Shown here piece after piece: positions 25,116 through 34,515 of a stretch of DNA of 64,000 nucleotides (position 1 is the first letter of the stretch; every line of letters begins with the position of its first letter). The stretch lies in contig PXUA01000016.1 in NCBI GenBank assembly GCA_003022435.1, positions 1-64,000 on the forward strand, written 5' to 3'. The stretch comes from Bacteroidetes bacterium SW_9_63_38 (GTDB lineage: Bacteria > Bacteroidota > Rhodothermia > Rhodothermales > Salinibacteraceae). The notes beneath the pieces are model-generated. The model was not told where the DNA came from. It made no database searches and was given only the letters and a program-made list of their open reading frames with translations. A program made the position numbers and the translations under genes.

Positions 25116-25186
25116 CGGAAAAAGAAAAGGCCACCTGCCCGTGGCAGATGACCGTCGTCTCCATCTCGATGGTCGGAGCGGCGCGA

Positions 25187-25426
25187 CTATTCCTCCTCGT
25201 CCTCTTCCTCATCGTCGTCATCGTTAAGGCCGTACCGCTGGTTGAACTTTTCGACGCGGCCCGCGGTGTCGACGAACTGCCGCCGCCCGGTGTAGAAGGG
25301 GTGATTCGTCGAGTCGACCTCGGTCTCATGCTCGTCCTTGTCCATGGTCGAGCGCGTCGTCATGGTCGTACCGTCGGCAAGCTGGACTGTAACTTCGTTG
25401 TACTCGGGGTGGAGATCTTTTTTCAT
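25187..25426 (-). CDS. rpmE2: 50S ribosomal protein L31 type B
   Basis: A 79-residue ribosomal protein: MKKDLHPEYNEVTVQLADGT, then HPFYTGRRQFVDTAGRVEKF, the conserved L31 core. It lacks the zinc cysteines, so it is the C-minus type. The C-terminal tail NDDDDEEEDEEE is highly acidic, as expected for ribosomal proteins of a salt-in halophile. Confidence 0.93.
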   Translation of the reverse strand: MKKDLHPEYNEVTVQLADGTTMTTRSTMDKDEHETEVDSTNHPFYTGRRQFVDTAGRVEKFNQRYGLNDDDDEEEDEEE

Positions 25427-25855
25427 GGCGCGGCGCGGGTATCAGTCCCTCAGTCAGAATGCGTGAGCGTCGACTTTACTACACGACCCCGCCGACTGAA
25501 GGTTTCGGCCTCGGCAGGCGAAGAAGCGGCAAAGGCGTCTTGGGCGGCGTGGACGCACGGACGCCTGGACGCGTGGAGGGTTCGATTTTCTTTTCATGCA
25601 TCCATGCCTCCGCGCCTCCAAAGCGTCCATGCTCCAACCTCCCGGAAGATCCACGCACACACGCCCACACCCCAAACGCACAGACGAATTGAAGCAAACC
25701 GAACGGCGGGAGCACAAGGGCCGCCTCGGTCTTGACAACTCCTCAACATTCGACGGCGAAGCCGCTTGGAGACTCCGGTCGAGATTCCGTTTACTGTACG
25801 ATGTTAGGAACGCTTCCGACCTCACCCGCTTCTTTCGCCAAGGTTTTCACCAATC
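25427..25855. other. 429-bp gap before pgm with inverted word repeats
   Basis: No credible gene. Around 25548-25580 the text is GTGGACGCACGGACGCCTGG with GGACGCGTGGAGG. Around 25590-25645 it reads GCATCCATGCCTCCGCGCCT with GCGTCCATGCTCC. The second is approximately the reverse complement of the first, giving a long imperfect hairpin. TTGACA occurs at 25733-25738 but no good -10 follows at 17 bp. Confidence 0.5.
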
Positions 25856-27511
25856 ATGAGCACCCACGAACTTGCCGGGCACCCGGCCACCGAGGCCGAG
25901 CTGCTCGATGTCTCGGAACTTCTCGAAGCCTATCAGTCGAAGACGCCCGATCCCTCCGAGCAGGGCGAGCGCGTCTCCTTCGGCACGTCCGGCCACCGCG
26001 GCTCCTCCCTCGATACCACGTTCAACGAGCATCACATCCTGGCCATCGCCCAGGCCATTGCCGAGTACCGGGCGCAGGCCGACATCGACGGCCCCCTCTT
26101 TCTCGGCATGGACACGCACGCCCTCTCCGCCCCGGCCCACGCCACGTGCCTGGAGGTGCTGGCGGCCCACGAGATCGAGGTGCGGATCGCGGCCGACGAC
26201 GGCGTGACGCCGACCCCCGCCGTCTCGCACGCCATTCTGACCTACAACGACGATCACGCCGACCGGGCGGACGGCATCGTCATCACGCCGTCGCACAACC
26301 CGCCCGCCGACGGTGGCATCAAGTACAACTCGCCCACGGGCGGTCCGGCCAGCCCCGACGTGACCTCCTGGATCGAGAACCGCGCCAACGAGATCCTGGA
26401 AAACGATCTGACGGATGTGGACCGCATCCCGTACGACGAAGCGGCGACGGCCTCAACCACCCAAATCTACGACTACGTTGCCCACTACGTCGGCGACCTC
26501 GACGACGTGGTCGATATGGACGCCATCCGCGAGTCCGGCCTGTCCTTCGCCGTCGACCCCCTCGGCGGCTCCGGCGTCGACTACTGGACGGCCATCGCCG
26601 AGGAGTACGACCTGCCCCTGGAGGTCCTGCGCACGGAGGTCGATCCCACGTTCAAGTTCATGACGCTGGACTGGGACGGGAAAATCCGGATGGACCCCTC
26701 GTCCGAGCACGCCATGCAGTCGCTCATTGAGCTGAAGGACCAGTACGACGTGGCATTCGCCTGCGACACCGACCACGACCGCCACGGCATCGTCACGGGC
26801 AGCGGCGGCCTCATGTCGCCCAACCACTACCTCTGTGCCGCCCTCGACACGCTGCTTGAGACCCGCAACGACTGGGACGACGACCTGGCCGTGGGCAAGA
26901 CGGTGGTCACCACCAGCCTGCTCGACCGCGTGGCCGAAAAACACGGGCGCGACGTCCACGAGGTGCCGGTGGGCTTCAAGTGGTTTGTGGATGTACTCAT
27001 CGACGAGGAGTGCTGCTTCGTCGGCGAGGAAAGCGCCGGCGCCTCCTTCCTCCGCCGCGACGGCTCGGTCTGGACGACCGACAAGGACGGCATCATCGCC
27101 TGTCTGCTCGCCGCCGAAATGACGGCCAAGACCGGTGAGGACCCGAGCGAACGCTACGAGGCCCTGACCGAGGACCTCGGCGCGCCGATCTTCGAGCGAA
27201 AGGACGCGCCCGCGACGCCCGAGCAGAAGGCGGCCCTCAAGAGCCTGACGCCGGACCAGGTGACGCAGGACGAGATTGCGGGCGACCCCATTGCGTCGGT
27301 CCGCACCAACGCACCCGGCAACGACGCTCCCATCGGCGGCCTCAAGGTGGAAACCGAAAACGGCTGGTTCGTCGCACGACCCTCCGGGACGGAGGCCATC
27401 TACAAGCTCTACGCCGAGAGCTTTAAGGGCGAGGAGCACCTGGCCAAGCTGCACGAGGAAGCGCAGGCGCTCGTGAACGAAGCGTTTGAGGCGTTCCCGA
27501 AGGGGTTCTAA
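25856..27511 (+). CDS. pgm: phosphoglucomutase (alpha-D-glucose-1,6-bisphosphate-dependent)
   Basis: A 551-residue enzyme that interconverts glucose 1-phosphate and glucose 6-phosphate. VSFGTSGHRGSSLDTTFNE is the N-terminal signature. The phosphoserine loop is VITPSHNPPADGGIKYN, the metal loop DTDHDRHGIV, the sugar loop GEESAGASF and the phosphate-binding loop RPSGTEAIYKLYAE. Length fits the bacterial Pgm subgroup. A strong terminator follows. Confidence 0.95.
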   Translation: MSTHELAGHPATEAELLDVSELLEAYQSKTPDPSEQGERVSFGTSGHRGSSLDTTFNEHHILAIAQAIAEYRAQADIDGPLFLGMDTHALSAPAHATCLEVLAAHEIEVRIAADDGVTPTPAVSHAILTYNDDHADRADGIVITPSHNPPADGGIKYNSPTGGPASPDVTSWIENRANEILENDLTDVDRIPYDEAATASTTQIYDYVAHYVGDLDDVVDMDAIRESGLSFAVDPLGGSGVDYWTAIAEEYDLPLEVLRTEVDPTFKFMTLDWDGKIRMDPSSEHAMQSLIELKDQYDVAFACDTDHDRHGIVTGSGGLMSPNHYLCAALDTLLETRNDWDDDLAVGKTVVTTSLLDRVAEKHGRDVHEVPVGFKWFVDVLIDEECCFVGEESAGASFLRRDGSVWTTDKDGIIACLLAAEMTAKTGEDPSERYEALTEDLGAPIFERKDAPATPEQKAALKSLTPDQVTQDEIAGDPIASVRTNAPGNDAPIGGLKVETENGWFVARPSGTEAIYKLYAESFKGEEHLAKLHEEAQALVNEAFEAFPKGF

Positions 27512-27551
27512 CGAGGAGAATGGGGACTCCGTAGAGAAAGAAAGTTCCCAT

Positions 27552-27582
27552 GGGGGGGCGCTTCGGCGCTCCCCTTTTCTTA
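27552..27582 (+). terminator. intrinsic terminator after pgm
   Basis: A GC-rich stem (GGGGGGCGC / GCGCTCCCC) with a TTCG tetraloop is followed by TTTTCTTATTTT. It lies 40 bp after the pgm stop. Confidence 0.85.
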
Positions 27583-27633
27583 TTTTGATTGGGATTCTTC
27601 ACACATGCCCAACCTAAGCATACACGAAGCGGC

Positions 27634-27662
27634 TTGACAACGACGGGGGCCGCCCCTATTGT
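27634..27662 (+). promoter_or_regulatory. sigma70-like promoter of the SAM-riboswitch transcript
   Basis: TTGACA (27634-27639) and TATTGT (27657-27662) are separated by exactly 17 bp. The predicted start, about 7 bp on, coincides with the first strand of the riboswitch P1 stem. Confidence 0.75.
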
Positions 27663-27668
27663 ATGGTG

Positions 27669-27828
27669 ACTCATCAAGAACGATCGAGGGAACAGGCCCG
27701 ATGACGTCGTGGCAACCGGGTTCGCTGCCTCCGGGCAGCGAGCTGTCTCGGTGCCAACTCCTGCTCCGCGCACGAGCCTCGCTTGTGCTGCACAAGCTCT
27801 GCTTGTGTACTGTCGGAGAAAGATGAGA
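27669..27828 (+). promoter_or_regulatory. SAM-I (S-box) riboswitch
   Basis: P1 pairs CTCATC (27670-27675) with GATGAG (27822-27827). Between them are the S-box landmarks in order: CTCATCAAGAACGATCGAGG, GGCCCGATGACGTCGTGGCA with GCAACCGGG, and CGGTGCCAACTCCTGC. The P3 region GGGTTCGCTGCCTCCGGGCA and a last stem with GCTTGTGCTGCACAAGC are also present. Downstream, GAGAGGAG and CTCTCCTC can pair and may form the expression platform just before the gene. High SAM would be expected to shut the gene off. Confidence 0.93.
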
Positions 27829-27914
27829 GGAGCGTTCTCCTCGCGAGATCCGCGAGCATCGAGGCCTCTCCTCTGTCGTCTTGGTGAGATCGACCGCCTT
27901 CTCTCCTCACCAGG

Positions 27915-29087
27915 ATGAGGCCTTTCAACATGGAGCTCGATCCGGAAACCACGCTCTCGCACGCGGGCCGCTCGCTCGGCGAGTGTCTCGACCACACGGT
28001 GCCGTCCCGTCCCCCGTCGCCCAACGACACCGCGGACGACGCCCCCTCTTCGTCCCGTCGTGCCCTCGAAGACACGCTGTCGTGTCTGGACGACGGCACC
28101 GACGCTGTGGCGTGCACGTCGGGACGGAGTGCCGTAGAGGCTGTCGCCGGTCTCCTCGACGCCGACGCGCACGTGCTGTGCGCTCAGGACTGCGGCCCGA
28201 CAACGACCTCCGCCCTCGCCGATGAGGACCGCCTGTCGGTGTCCTATGAGGATGTCTCGGACCGAGAGGCGCTGACCAACGCCGTGCAGCCCAACACGGC
28301 GGCCCTGTGGATCGAGAGTCCGTCGCATCCACAACTTCGCGTGCACGATCTGGAAACGCTGGCGGCGTTTGCCGAGGCCAACGATCTCCTTTTGATCGTC
28401 GACAACACCGCCCTTTCCCCCGTCCTGCAGCGGCCCATCGAGCACGGGGCCGACCTCGTCGTCTACACCACCACGCATCACCTCACCGGGCAGTCGGACG
28501 TGGACGGCGGCGCCGTCGTCGCTCGCACCGACGCCCAGGCAGAATCGCTCCACGCGGCGGCCCGGACCCACGACGCAACGGCGTCTCCCTTCAACAGCTG
28601 GCTCCACCTCCGGGACCTCAAGGCGCTGCCCGCCCGCATTCAGCAGCACGAGACCAACGCGCGCTCCCTCGCCTACGACCTCAACGAGCACTCGGCGGTC
28701 GAGCAGGTGTTTTACCCCGGTCTGCGCAACCACCCCGACCACGCAACCGCTCGGGACCAGCAGGACGGCTACGGGCACCTGGTGTCGGTCGCCCTCGATC
28801 CCGACCAGATCGACGTGAATCGCTTCCTCGCCGCCACCGACCTCTTCACCGTTCAGGAGGGGCCCGGCGGCGTGAGCTCACGAATCGAGCGCCCCGATGC
28901 CGGCCCCGACGGCCTCGTTCGGCTCTCCATCGGCACCGAGTCGACGACCGACCTGGAGGCCGACCTTGCCCACGCGTTCGACGCGGCTCGCATCGATGAC
29001 GTCGATCCAACAGCCCCCGCTCGTGCACCGGTCCCCGTTACGAACCACTCGACCGAACCCCGTCGGTCGCCAGCACCCGTTCAGTAA
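27915..29087 (+). CDS. Cys/Met-metabolism PLP-fold protein lacking the Schiff-base lysine
   Basis: A 390-residue protein of the cystathionine gamma-synthase/O-acetylhomoserine sulfhydrylase fold. Fold landmarks are present: TSGRSAVEAVAGLL, LWIESPSHPQLRVHDLETLA, LLLIVDNTALSPVLQRPIEHGADLVV and LVRLSIGTESTTDLEADL. The usual HSATKYLGG motif reads YTTTHHLTG, so the PLP-binding Lys is His at residue 188 (codon CAT, 28476-28478). The N-terminal SR-x-GNPT phosphate-binding motif is also degenerate (SRPPSPNDTA). The gene is otherwise intact and sits behind a consensus SAM-I riboswitch. It may be a non-catalytic or altered enzyme of methionine metabolism. ATG at 27915 or 27930. Confidence 0.8.
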   Translation: MRPFNMELDPETTLSHAGRSLGECLDHTVPSRPPSPNDTADDAPSSSRRALEDTLSCLDDGTDAVACTSGRSAVEAVAGLLDADAHVLCAQDCGPTTTSALADEDRLSVSYEDVSDREALTNAVQPNTAALWIESPSHPQLRVHDLETLAAFAEANDLLLIVDNTALSPVLQRPIEHGADLVVYTTTHHLTGQSDVDGGAVVARTDAQAESLHAAARTHDATASPFNSWLHLRDLKALPARIQQHETNARSLAYDLNEHSAVEQVFYPGLRNHPDHATARDQQDGYGHLVSVALDPDQIDVNRFLAATDLFTVQEGPGGVSSRIERPDAGPDGLVRLSIGTESTTDLEADLAHAFDAARIDDVDPTAPARAPVPVTNHSTEPRRSPAPVQ

Positions 29088-29341
29088 ACGCCGTGAAGTC
29101 GGAGAGCTGATCCTCCACGATGCGCTGAAGACAGCGTTCGATCACTCCAACCTTGTTACTGATCCGTGCACGGGTAGGTAAAGAATATTCTTCGTGTGAG
29201 GAAGGAGATCAGCCGGACCTGTCCAGCACCGGACTCGTCCGGTAAGATCCTGGGGATCTGTGTGCCTTTGCGAGATTGATCACCGGACGTGCTTCCCTGT
29301 GAACCTGCTTTTGTGAGATGGAAGAAAGACAGGTCGGCCTC

Positions 29342-29537
29342 GAAGAAACGGCCGCCCGGACGCTCCCCATAGCGAAACGACCGAAATTTCTCATGTCCGA
29401 ACGCCAGTGAGTTTGAGAATGGGGATCCTAGATCCCCGTCAGTGGAGCGGCGGAGGGAATCTCAGATTCCCAGCGTCAGGCCGTTTCTTCACAGCCGTGA
29501 TCTTTTTTGTGCATCCGCGACAGCCGTCGGGATGCAC
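29342..29537. repeat. hairpin-mosaic intergenic element C
   Basis: Outer arms GAAGAAACGGCC (29342-29353) and GGCCGTTTCTTC (29479-29490) pair perfectly. Inside are GGGGATC-CTA-GATCCCC (29421-29437) and GGGAATC-TCA-GATTCCC (29455-29471). Positions 29376-29397 are identical to 5854-5875 of element B. The right arm is followed by ACAGCCGTGATCTTT, matching ATAGCCTTGATCTTT in element A. A further hairpin, GTGCATCC (29509-29516) / GGATGCAC (29530-29537), comes next. The rest of the 29088-29626 gap shows no gene. Confidence 0.8.
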
Positions 29538-29626
29538 ATCTCTCTGGGGAAAGGCGATACGTCGCGAAAATAGTAACGCGTACTGCGGTTAATCTCATAA
29601 TCCCACAGAGATCGGTGGAAATCCAT

Positions 29627-29908
29627 TTACGTATCAGTAGGCGCGACGTCATCCGCCATAAATACGTCCCCGTTCCTGCACGTCCTTGAGAATCCCGGCT
29701 CGTTCTTCGTTGAGATCGGAAGCGCTCGACGCGCGAGCACAGCCAGGTCCAGATCGCTCTCAGTATGCTCCGTCCCGTCGGCCGTCGCCCCAAACTGGTA
29801 TACGGCAATGAGCCCCGAAATGGACTTGGGGATCGTGGCCAGGATGTCGTTCCGCATACGAGTGTTTGCTATTCTTCCTCTATGTGCTCCCGAATCCGCT
29901 TCACTCAT
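29627..29908 (-). pseudogene. internally deleted MNT-type nucleotidyltransferase
   Basis: The N-terminal half has the nucleotidyltransferase core (LIAVYQFGATADGTEHTESD followed by LDLAVLARRALP). After RRALP the frame is wrong. In a neighbouring frame the text continues LNEERAGILKDVQERGRIYGG and a stop, which is the usual C-terminal end of such proteins. The 40-50 residues in between are missing, so a deletion has joined the ends out of frame near 29700. Its first codon overlaps the upstream nucleotidyltransferase stop (ATGA). The natural start was probably MRNDILATI at about 29857. Confidence 0.7.
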
Positions 29909-30234
29909 GCCCGCACTCCGTCCGCCCGTGCCACCGAAACGACACTCGTCTGCGTGGACTCAAACTCCGAACGGGCGACTGGGTAGATGGTGACAAGTTC
30001 TTCGTATGACGATGATACCTCATATGCGTCCTCACTCATCCGCTGAATCTCCGCCCACGCATCAACCTCTCCTTCCAGGACCACCGTCACATCCACATCG
30101 CTGTCTGGGGTTGCCTCCCCGCGAGCGTATCCGTACAGCACAACGGCGTGCAGCCGCCCCCCGTACAGGTCCTCCAGCCGCGTCCGGAGGTCGCGGAGCA
30201 ATGCGTCAATGTGCGGCGACAACGCTGTGCTCAT
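29905..30234 (-). CDS. MNT-type nucleotidyltransferase domain protein
   Basis: A 109-residue minimal nucleotidyltransferase. RLHAVVLYGYARGEATPDSD followed by VDVTVVLEG is the G[ST]-x-D-x-D core with Tyr in place of the usual Ser after Gly. The C-terminal TIYPVARSEFESTQTSVVSV with ARADGV is the expected end of the fold. Such proteins are often antitoxins that modify a HEPN toxin encoded next door. Here the neighbour is not HEPN but a decayed second nucleotidyltransferase, so any partner has been lost. The ATG at 30234 gives the family length. Confidence 0.8.
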   Translation of the reverse strand: MSTALSPHIDALLRDLRTRLEDLYGGRLHAVVLYGYARGEATPDSDVDVTVVLEGEVDAWAEIQRMSEDAYEVSSSYEELVTIYPVARSEFESTQTSVVSVARADGVRA

Positions 30235-30300
30235 CGTCTTGAGAACCTGTTTGGCGAGACGTTTACGGCCACTCCGGCGAGTACTCGGTCGCGTCCATTT

Positions 30301-30497
30301 AGATGGCCCTGCTCCCAGCGCTGCGACTTCGTGGATCTCGTGCATCCACGACGGCCGTCGGGATACGCGGTCATGGCCATCTAGATGGCCTCGTTCTCAG
30401 CGCAAAATGGCTTCTGCATCGGAGATCTGAGATCTCCTCCCTGGTAGCGCCGCTAGAGGCAAGCACGCTTGCCAGGATCATTTGGGCGCCATTTTGC
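30301..30497. repeat. hairpin-mosaic intergenic element D (double)
   Basis: The second half has outer arms GCAAAATGGC (30402-30411) and GCCATTTTGC (30488-30497), with GGAGATC-TGA-GATCTCC (30421-30437) and GGCAAGC-AC-GCTTGCC inside. The first half begins AGATGGCC (30301), ends in the perfect palindrome GGCCATCTAGATGGCC (30375-30390) and contains GTGCATCCACGACGGCCGTC, close to the last hairpin of element C. It lies in the gap before the nucleotidyltransferase pair. Confidence 0.75.
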
Positions 30498-30628
30498 AAC
30501 TTCGCCCACTGTGTCTCGGCGACGCACCCGCTCGCAAAACAGGTTCTGAAGGTATCGATCAGAAAGCACAGTAGACCTGATGTCTTCTACAGGACAAACG
30601 ATACGCACTACCGACAATCCTCGATCCT

Positions 30629-33600
30629 CTATTCCTCTTCTTCGAGCTGCTCCTCCAGTTCTTCGATGCTGTCCCGAAGCTCGGCGGCGCGCTCAAACTC
30701 CAGGCTTTCGGCGGCCTCCTCCATCTCCTCCCGCATCTGCTCGATCAAGTCTTCCTTCTGGTCATCGGACAGGTACTCGACGACCGGATCGGCCACCTCG
30801 GTGGAGAGCTGGTCCGGACTGCCGTAGTAGTGTCGCTCGCCGCTTTCCTCCTCCGCGTCGCCCTTCTCGTCGGCAATGGCCGTGCCCTGTCGAATCTGGT
30901 CGGGCGATTTTTTGATCGGCGCCGGTGTGATGTCGTGTTCCTCATTGTACGCAAGCTGCCGCTCGCGACGCCGTTCGGTCTCCGCCATCATCTTCTCCAT
31001 GGCCTCCGTGATCTCGTCGGCGTAGAGGATCACCTGCCCGTTTACGTTCCGGGCCGCACGCCCGGCCGTCTGGATGAGCGACGTTTCCGACCGCAGGAAG
31101 CCCTGCTGGTCGGCGTCGAGGATGGCGACGAGCGACACCTCCGGCAGGTCAAGGCCCTCCCGCAGCAGGTTCACGCCCACCAGCACATCGTACTCGCCGA
31201 GGCGCAGGCCGCGGATGATGTCGACGCGCTCCAACGCATCGATGTCGGAGTGCATCCAGCGCACACTCACCCCGTAGCTGTCGAGGTAGTCGGCCAAGTC
31301 CTCCGTCATCCGCTTCGTGAGCGTGGTCACGAGCACGCGCTCTCCCGACGGCTGTCGGGACCGCTTGCGGATCTCCTCCATGAGGTCGTCCACCTGGTTC
31401 TCCGTGGGCCGGATGTCGATCTCCGGGTCCGGGATGCCGGTGGGGCGCACCACCTGCTCCACGAACACGCCGCCGCTCTGCTCCAACTCGTAGTCGGCGG
31501 GCGTGGCGCTCATAAAGATGGTCTGCGGCGTCAGCTCCTCGAACTCTTCGAACGTGAGCGGGCGGTTGTCGAGGGCCGACGGCAGGCGAAAGCCGTGCTC
31601 CACCAGCTTCAGCTTGCGCGCCCGGTCGCCGTTATACATGGCCCGCACCTGCGGGATGGTGACGTGGCTCTCGTCCACCACCAGCAGGAAGTCGTCGGGA
31701 AAATAGTCGAGCAGGCAGTAGGGCCGCTCGCCCGGCTCCCGCCCGGTGAGGTGGCGCGAGTAGTTCTCAATCCCGGAGCAGTAGCCGACCTCCTGCATCA
31801 TTTCGAGGTCGAACATCGTGCGCTGCTCCAGGCGCTGGGCCTCCACCATCTTGCCCTCCTCGCGGAGCACCGCCAGCCGCCACTCCAACTCTTCCTGGAT
31901 GTCGTCGATGGCCGAGTTCAGCCGCTCCTCGGGCGTCACAAAGATCTGAGCCGGGTAGAGCGTAAAGTCGCCGATCTCCTCCAGCTCGCGCCCGCTCTGC
32001 GGATCAAAGAGGGCGAGGCGGTCGATCTCGTCGCCCCAGAACTCGATGCGAAGCGCCGTCTCCTCGCGGTACTTCGGAAAAATGTCGACCACGTCGCCGC
32101 GCACGCGGAACGTGCCCGGCTCGAATTCCACGTCGTTGCGCTCGTAGAACAGGTCGATGAAGCGGCGCAACAGGTCGTTGCGCTCCACCTCCTGCCCCCG
32201 CTGGAGGGGCAGGATTTCTTTTCGGAACTCTGCCGGCGAGCCGAGGCCGTAGATGCAGGACACGCTGGCGACCACGATCACGTCGTCGCGCCCGCTCACC
32301 AACTCGGAGGTGGCCCGTAGGCGCAGCCGCTCGATCCGGTCGTTAATGGCCACGTCCTTCTCGATGTAGGTGTCGTTCGGGACGATGTAGGACTCCGGCT
32401 GGTAGTAGTCGTAGTACGAGATGAAGTACTCGACGGCGTTGTTGGGGAAGAACTGCGTGAGCTCGCCGTAGAGCTGCGCCGCCAGCGTCTTGTTGTGGCT
32501 CATCACGAGGGTGGGCTTGTTCACCTCCTCGATGACGTTTGCAACGGTGAACGTGTTGTGGACAAAAAAGCCCCCTTCACCGGCCAAGAACGTCTCTGGT
32601 CCCGGCACGCTCAAGTCGTAGACGTAATCGTGCTCGTACTCTACGGAATCGACGGACGAAATCGGCGTCCACTGCACATCACAGAGCTGACGAAGGGACT
32701 TCCAATGCTCCCACCACTCTTCACTGACATCAACCTGACCGGCCACGTCTTTCAGTTCCTGGAGCATCGTCCGGAGCACTCGGCGCGTAGGACGCCGGTC
32801 TTCCGTCTCGTAAAGCTGGACCGCACTCCGGGATCGATCACAACGACGACCCAGCGCTTCTGCCGACAACCCAACCGATCGGCGAATCCGACGAAGGACT
32901 TCTCCTCGAATCGGCACGATGTCAACATTGGAATTGCCGACCGCCCCAAGATGGTCTTGAAGAGCAGCGTGCTTCCGCTCAATTGAGAACCCCACGTGCT
33001 CCTCAAATCGACGGAGATTCGACTGTCCTGATATAATTACCTGATAATACGTTCCTCCATCGTGAGCACTGTTCGTCGCCTCCTTTTCAGTGGAACGGAT
33101 GCGCGCCCAAATGCCGAGACGAGAAAGCGCGTACGCCAAATCGGATGCAAGCCCCTCACTGGCCGTGGTAGCAGTAACAGCATTCGCTCGTGCAACCGTC
33201 CCGTCTCCGTCAAAATATCCCCGAAGGAGAAGGCCTATATCGTGATTCGAGAGCCGCGACCAAAACGATGGAAGACGTTTAGCATGTGATTGAGCGCCGC
33301 ACTCCTCTTTCAGCAACTCCGTTAACGCCTTCGATTCCACCTGAAGATCCGACGAAGACCGTTCCCTGTAAGAAAGGCCTGATGACTGGAGGGCTCCTTT
33401 AATCGACCGACGCACTTTCGCATTCCCATTGGCGAAGAGAATATAACGGTCCGTTCCATGCCCTTCAGCCACGTACAACCCAAATAACTGAAGTACATCC
33501 GGCGTTAGCTCCAACCGGCCCGGAAGGCGATGCGCCGTCTGTTTCCCTCCAATCTCAACGGGCTGGTTCGCCACATGACCACCAAGTTCGTCCGTTTCCT

Positions 33601-34411
33601 CAAAAACCTGCTGGTATATCTCGGGCGAAAGTCCCCCGTCCCCTTTCGTATGCCCGCGAATCGAGGCAATTTTGGGATGGGGATCGACTCCTGCATTACG
33701 CAACGGATCTGCGAGTGCAGAAACCTCCTTTTCCGCAAGATAAGCTCGCGGAGCAGGAGCTGCCTTCACACATAGGTCAGTTCCTGAAAGTGCCTCTACC
33801 GTATTGATCGCATCGATTCCATCCCGTTGTGGAAGGGAGGTCGGCACCGGAACGAAGTCCGTCGGACGCGCCTCAGCCGTTTCGATGAGTTGAAGCCGAC
33901 CCTCCCGAAGCACCCACAGGTTGTGATCGCCCGTCATCGTGGCCGAACGTCCACAATCGGTCGTGACCCGGTACATCTTGTCGGGCGCCTCGTGTCGCGT
34001 GACCGCTCGCACGTCGGTTTCTCGAACCTCTCCGCGTTCCGCATCAAACGCGAGCGTGGTGTACGCCCCTTCCGGCAAGAGTGCTTCTTCCGTATCTCCG
34101 ACGGGAACGGATCCGTGCGTGTCGATGAGATGGTCAACGAGAGGCCCGATGGCCTCTACATGCGTTTCTACATCCTCTCCCGAATGCGACGTGAAGTACA
34201 CCGGGTCCTCGTAGCCAAGACTCTTGCCCGTCCCCGTCGCCCCCAGGAGCGTCTGGTATTCATCTCCGCGCTCGATGCCGTCCACGAGCTCGTTGATCGC
34301 GTCGGGCTGGTCGCCCATCGGTTCAAAATCGGATGTAAGATCGAACTGGCCTCCGGTCTCGGAGGGGCGAGGCGCGTCGGAGGGCGTATCCGGGACATCG
34401 TTGAGCTCCAT
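30629..34411 (-). CDS. uvrB: excinuclease ABC subunit B containing an intein
   Basis: The precursor is 1260 residues. After removal of a 556-residue intein, 704 residues of UvrB remain, close to the family length. Walker A GATGTGK is split from [11 protein letters not shown] by the intein. Then follow the beta-hairpin region [20 protein letters not shown], helicase motifs [60 protein letters not shown] and GRAARN, and a C-terminal UVR domain ([20 protein letters not shown]). UvrB verifies DNA damage and loads UvrC. A short loop (RSRQPSGER) is encoded by the 18-bp palindrome at 31343-31360. The gene cannot work until the intein splices. Confidence 0.96.
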   Translation of the reverse strand: MELNDVPDTPSDAPRPSETGGQFDLTSDFEPMGDQPDAINELVDGIERGDEYQTLLGATGTGKSLGYEDPVYFTSHSGEDVETHVEAIGPLVDHLIDTHGSVPVGDTEEALLPEGAYTTLAFDAERGEVRETDVRAVTRHEAPDKMYRVTTDCGRSATMTGDHNLWVLREGRLQLIETAEARPTDFVPVPTSLPQRDGIDAINTVEALSGTDLCVKAAPAPRAYLAEKEVSALADPLRNAGVDPHPKIASIRGHTKGDGGLSPEIYQQVFEETDELGGHVANQPVEIGGKQTAHRLPGRLELTPDVLQLFGLYVAEGHGTDRYILFANGNAKVRRSIKGALQSSGLSYRERSSSDLQVESKALTELLKEECGAQSHAKRLPSFWSRLSNHDIGLLLRGYFDGDGTVARANAVTATTASEGLASDLAYALSRLGIWARIRSTEKEATNSAHDGGTYYQVIISGQSNLRRFEEHVGFSIERKHAALQDHLGAVGNSNVDIVPIRGEVLRRIRRSVGLSAEALGRRCDRSRSAVQLYETEDRRPTRRVLRTMLQELKDVAGQVDVSEEWWEHWKSLRQLCDVQWTPISSVDSVEYEHDYVYDLSVPGPETFLAGEGGFFVHNTFTVANVIEEVNKPTLVMSHNKTLAAQLYGELTQFFPNNAVEYFISYYDYYQPESYIVPNDTYIEKDVAINDRIERLRLRATSELVSGRDDVIVVASVSCIYGLGSPAEFRKEILPLQRGQEVERNDLLRRFIDLFYERNDVEFEPGTFRVRGDVVDIFPKYREETALRIEFWGDEIDRLALFDPQSGRELEEIGDFTLYPAQIFVTPEERLNSAIDDIQEELEWRLAVLREEGKMVEAQRLEQRTMFDLEMMQEVGYCSGIENYSRHLTGREPGERPYCLLDYFPDDFLLVVDESHVTIPQVRAMYNGDRARKLKLVEHGFRLPSALDNRPLTFEEFEELTPQTIFMSATPADYELEQSGGVFVEQVVRPTGIPDPEIDIRPTENQVDDLMEEIRKRSRQPSGERVLVTTLTKRMTEDLADYLDSYGVSVRWMHSDIDALERVDIIRGLRLGEYDVLVGVNLLREGLDLPEVSLVAILDADQQGFLRSETSLIQTAGRAARNVNGQVILYADEITEAMEKMMAETERRRERQLAYNEEHDITPAPIKKSPDQIRQGTAIADEKGDAEEESGERHYYGSPDQLSTEVADPVVEYLSDDQKEDLIEQMREEMEEAAESLEFERAAELRDSIEELEEQLEEEE
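31343..31360. repeat. 18-bp palindrome inside uvrB
   Basis: On the plus strand TCCCGACGGCTGTCGGGA; on the coding strand TCCCGACAGCCGTCGGGA, read as SRQPSG. Its arms are identical to the intergenic copy at 1496 and the cysS copy at 18170. It lies in a variable loop before the conserved [12 protein letters not shown], where E. coli UvrB is about two residues shorter. Confidence 0.7.
32555..34222 (-). mobile_element. UvrB P-loop intein with LAGLIDADG endonuclease and HTH
   Basis: It spans residues 64-619 of the precursor. The N-terminal splice residue is Ser ([11 protein letters not shown]), and the C-terminal end is FFVHN followed by Thr. Block B is [13 protein letters not shown] with the conserved His; block F is [19 protein letters not shown]. 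Two dodecapeptide motifs of a homing endonuclease are [11 protein letters not shown] and [12 protein letters not shown], about 90 residues apart. After them comes an added helix-turn-helix-like segment ([34 protein letters not shown]). The nucleotide text here is less GC-rich than the flanking uvrB, as expected for a mobile intein. Both acidic catalytic residues of the endonuclease seem intact. Confidence 0.95.
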
Positions 34412-34515
34412 GGATCGGGTCAGAGGGCGTTGTGGAAACCATGTGTACCACGTGTCTCAACTGATCCGTCGGCAGCGAGTTGCGCGCAGTGCGGCCGTAC
34501 CCTCAATTGTCGCCG

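Noticed and set aside
28476..28478. Misreading of the missing lysine in the PLP-fold protein as a frameshift
   Set aside because: The frame is continuous through conserved blocks on both sides (VDNT before, SDVDGG after), so the CAT codon is a true substitution in this sequence.
30629..34411. Two separate genes instead of an intein in uvrB
   Set aside because: The whole 1260 codons are one open frame. The intein ends align precisely with a split Walker A, and both splicing blocks and endonuclease motifs are present.
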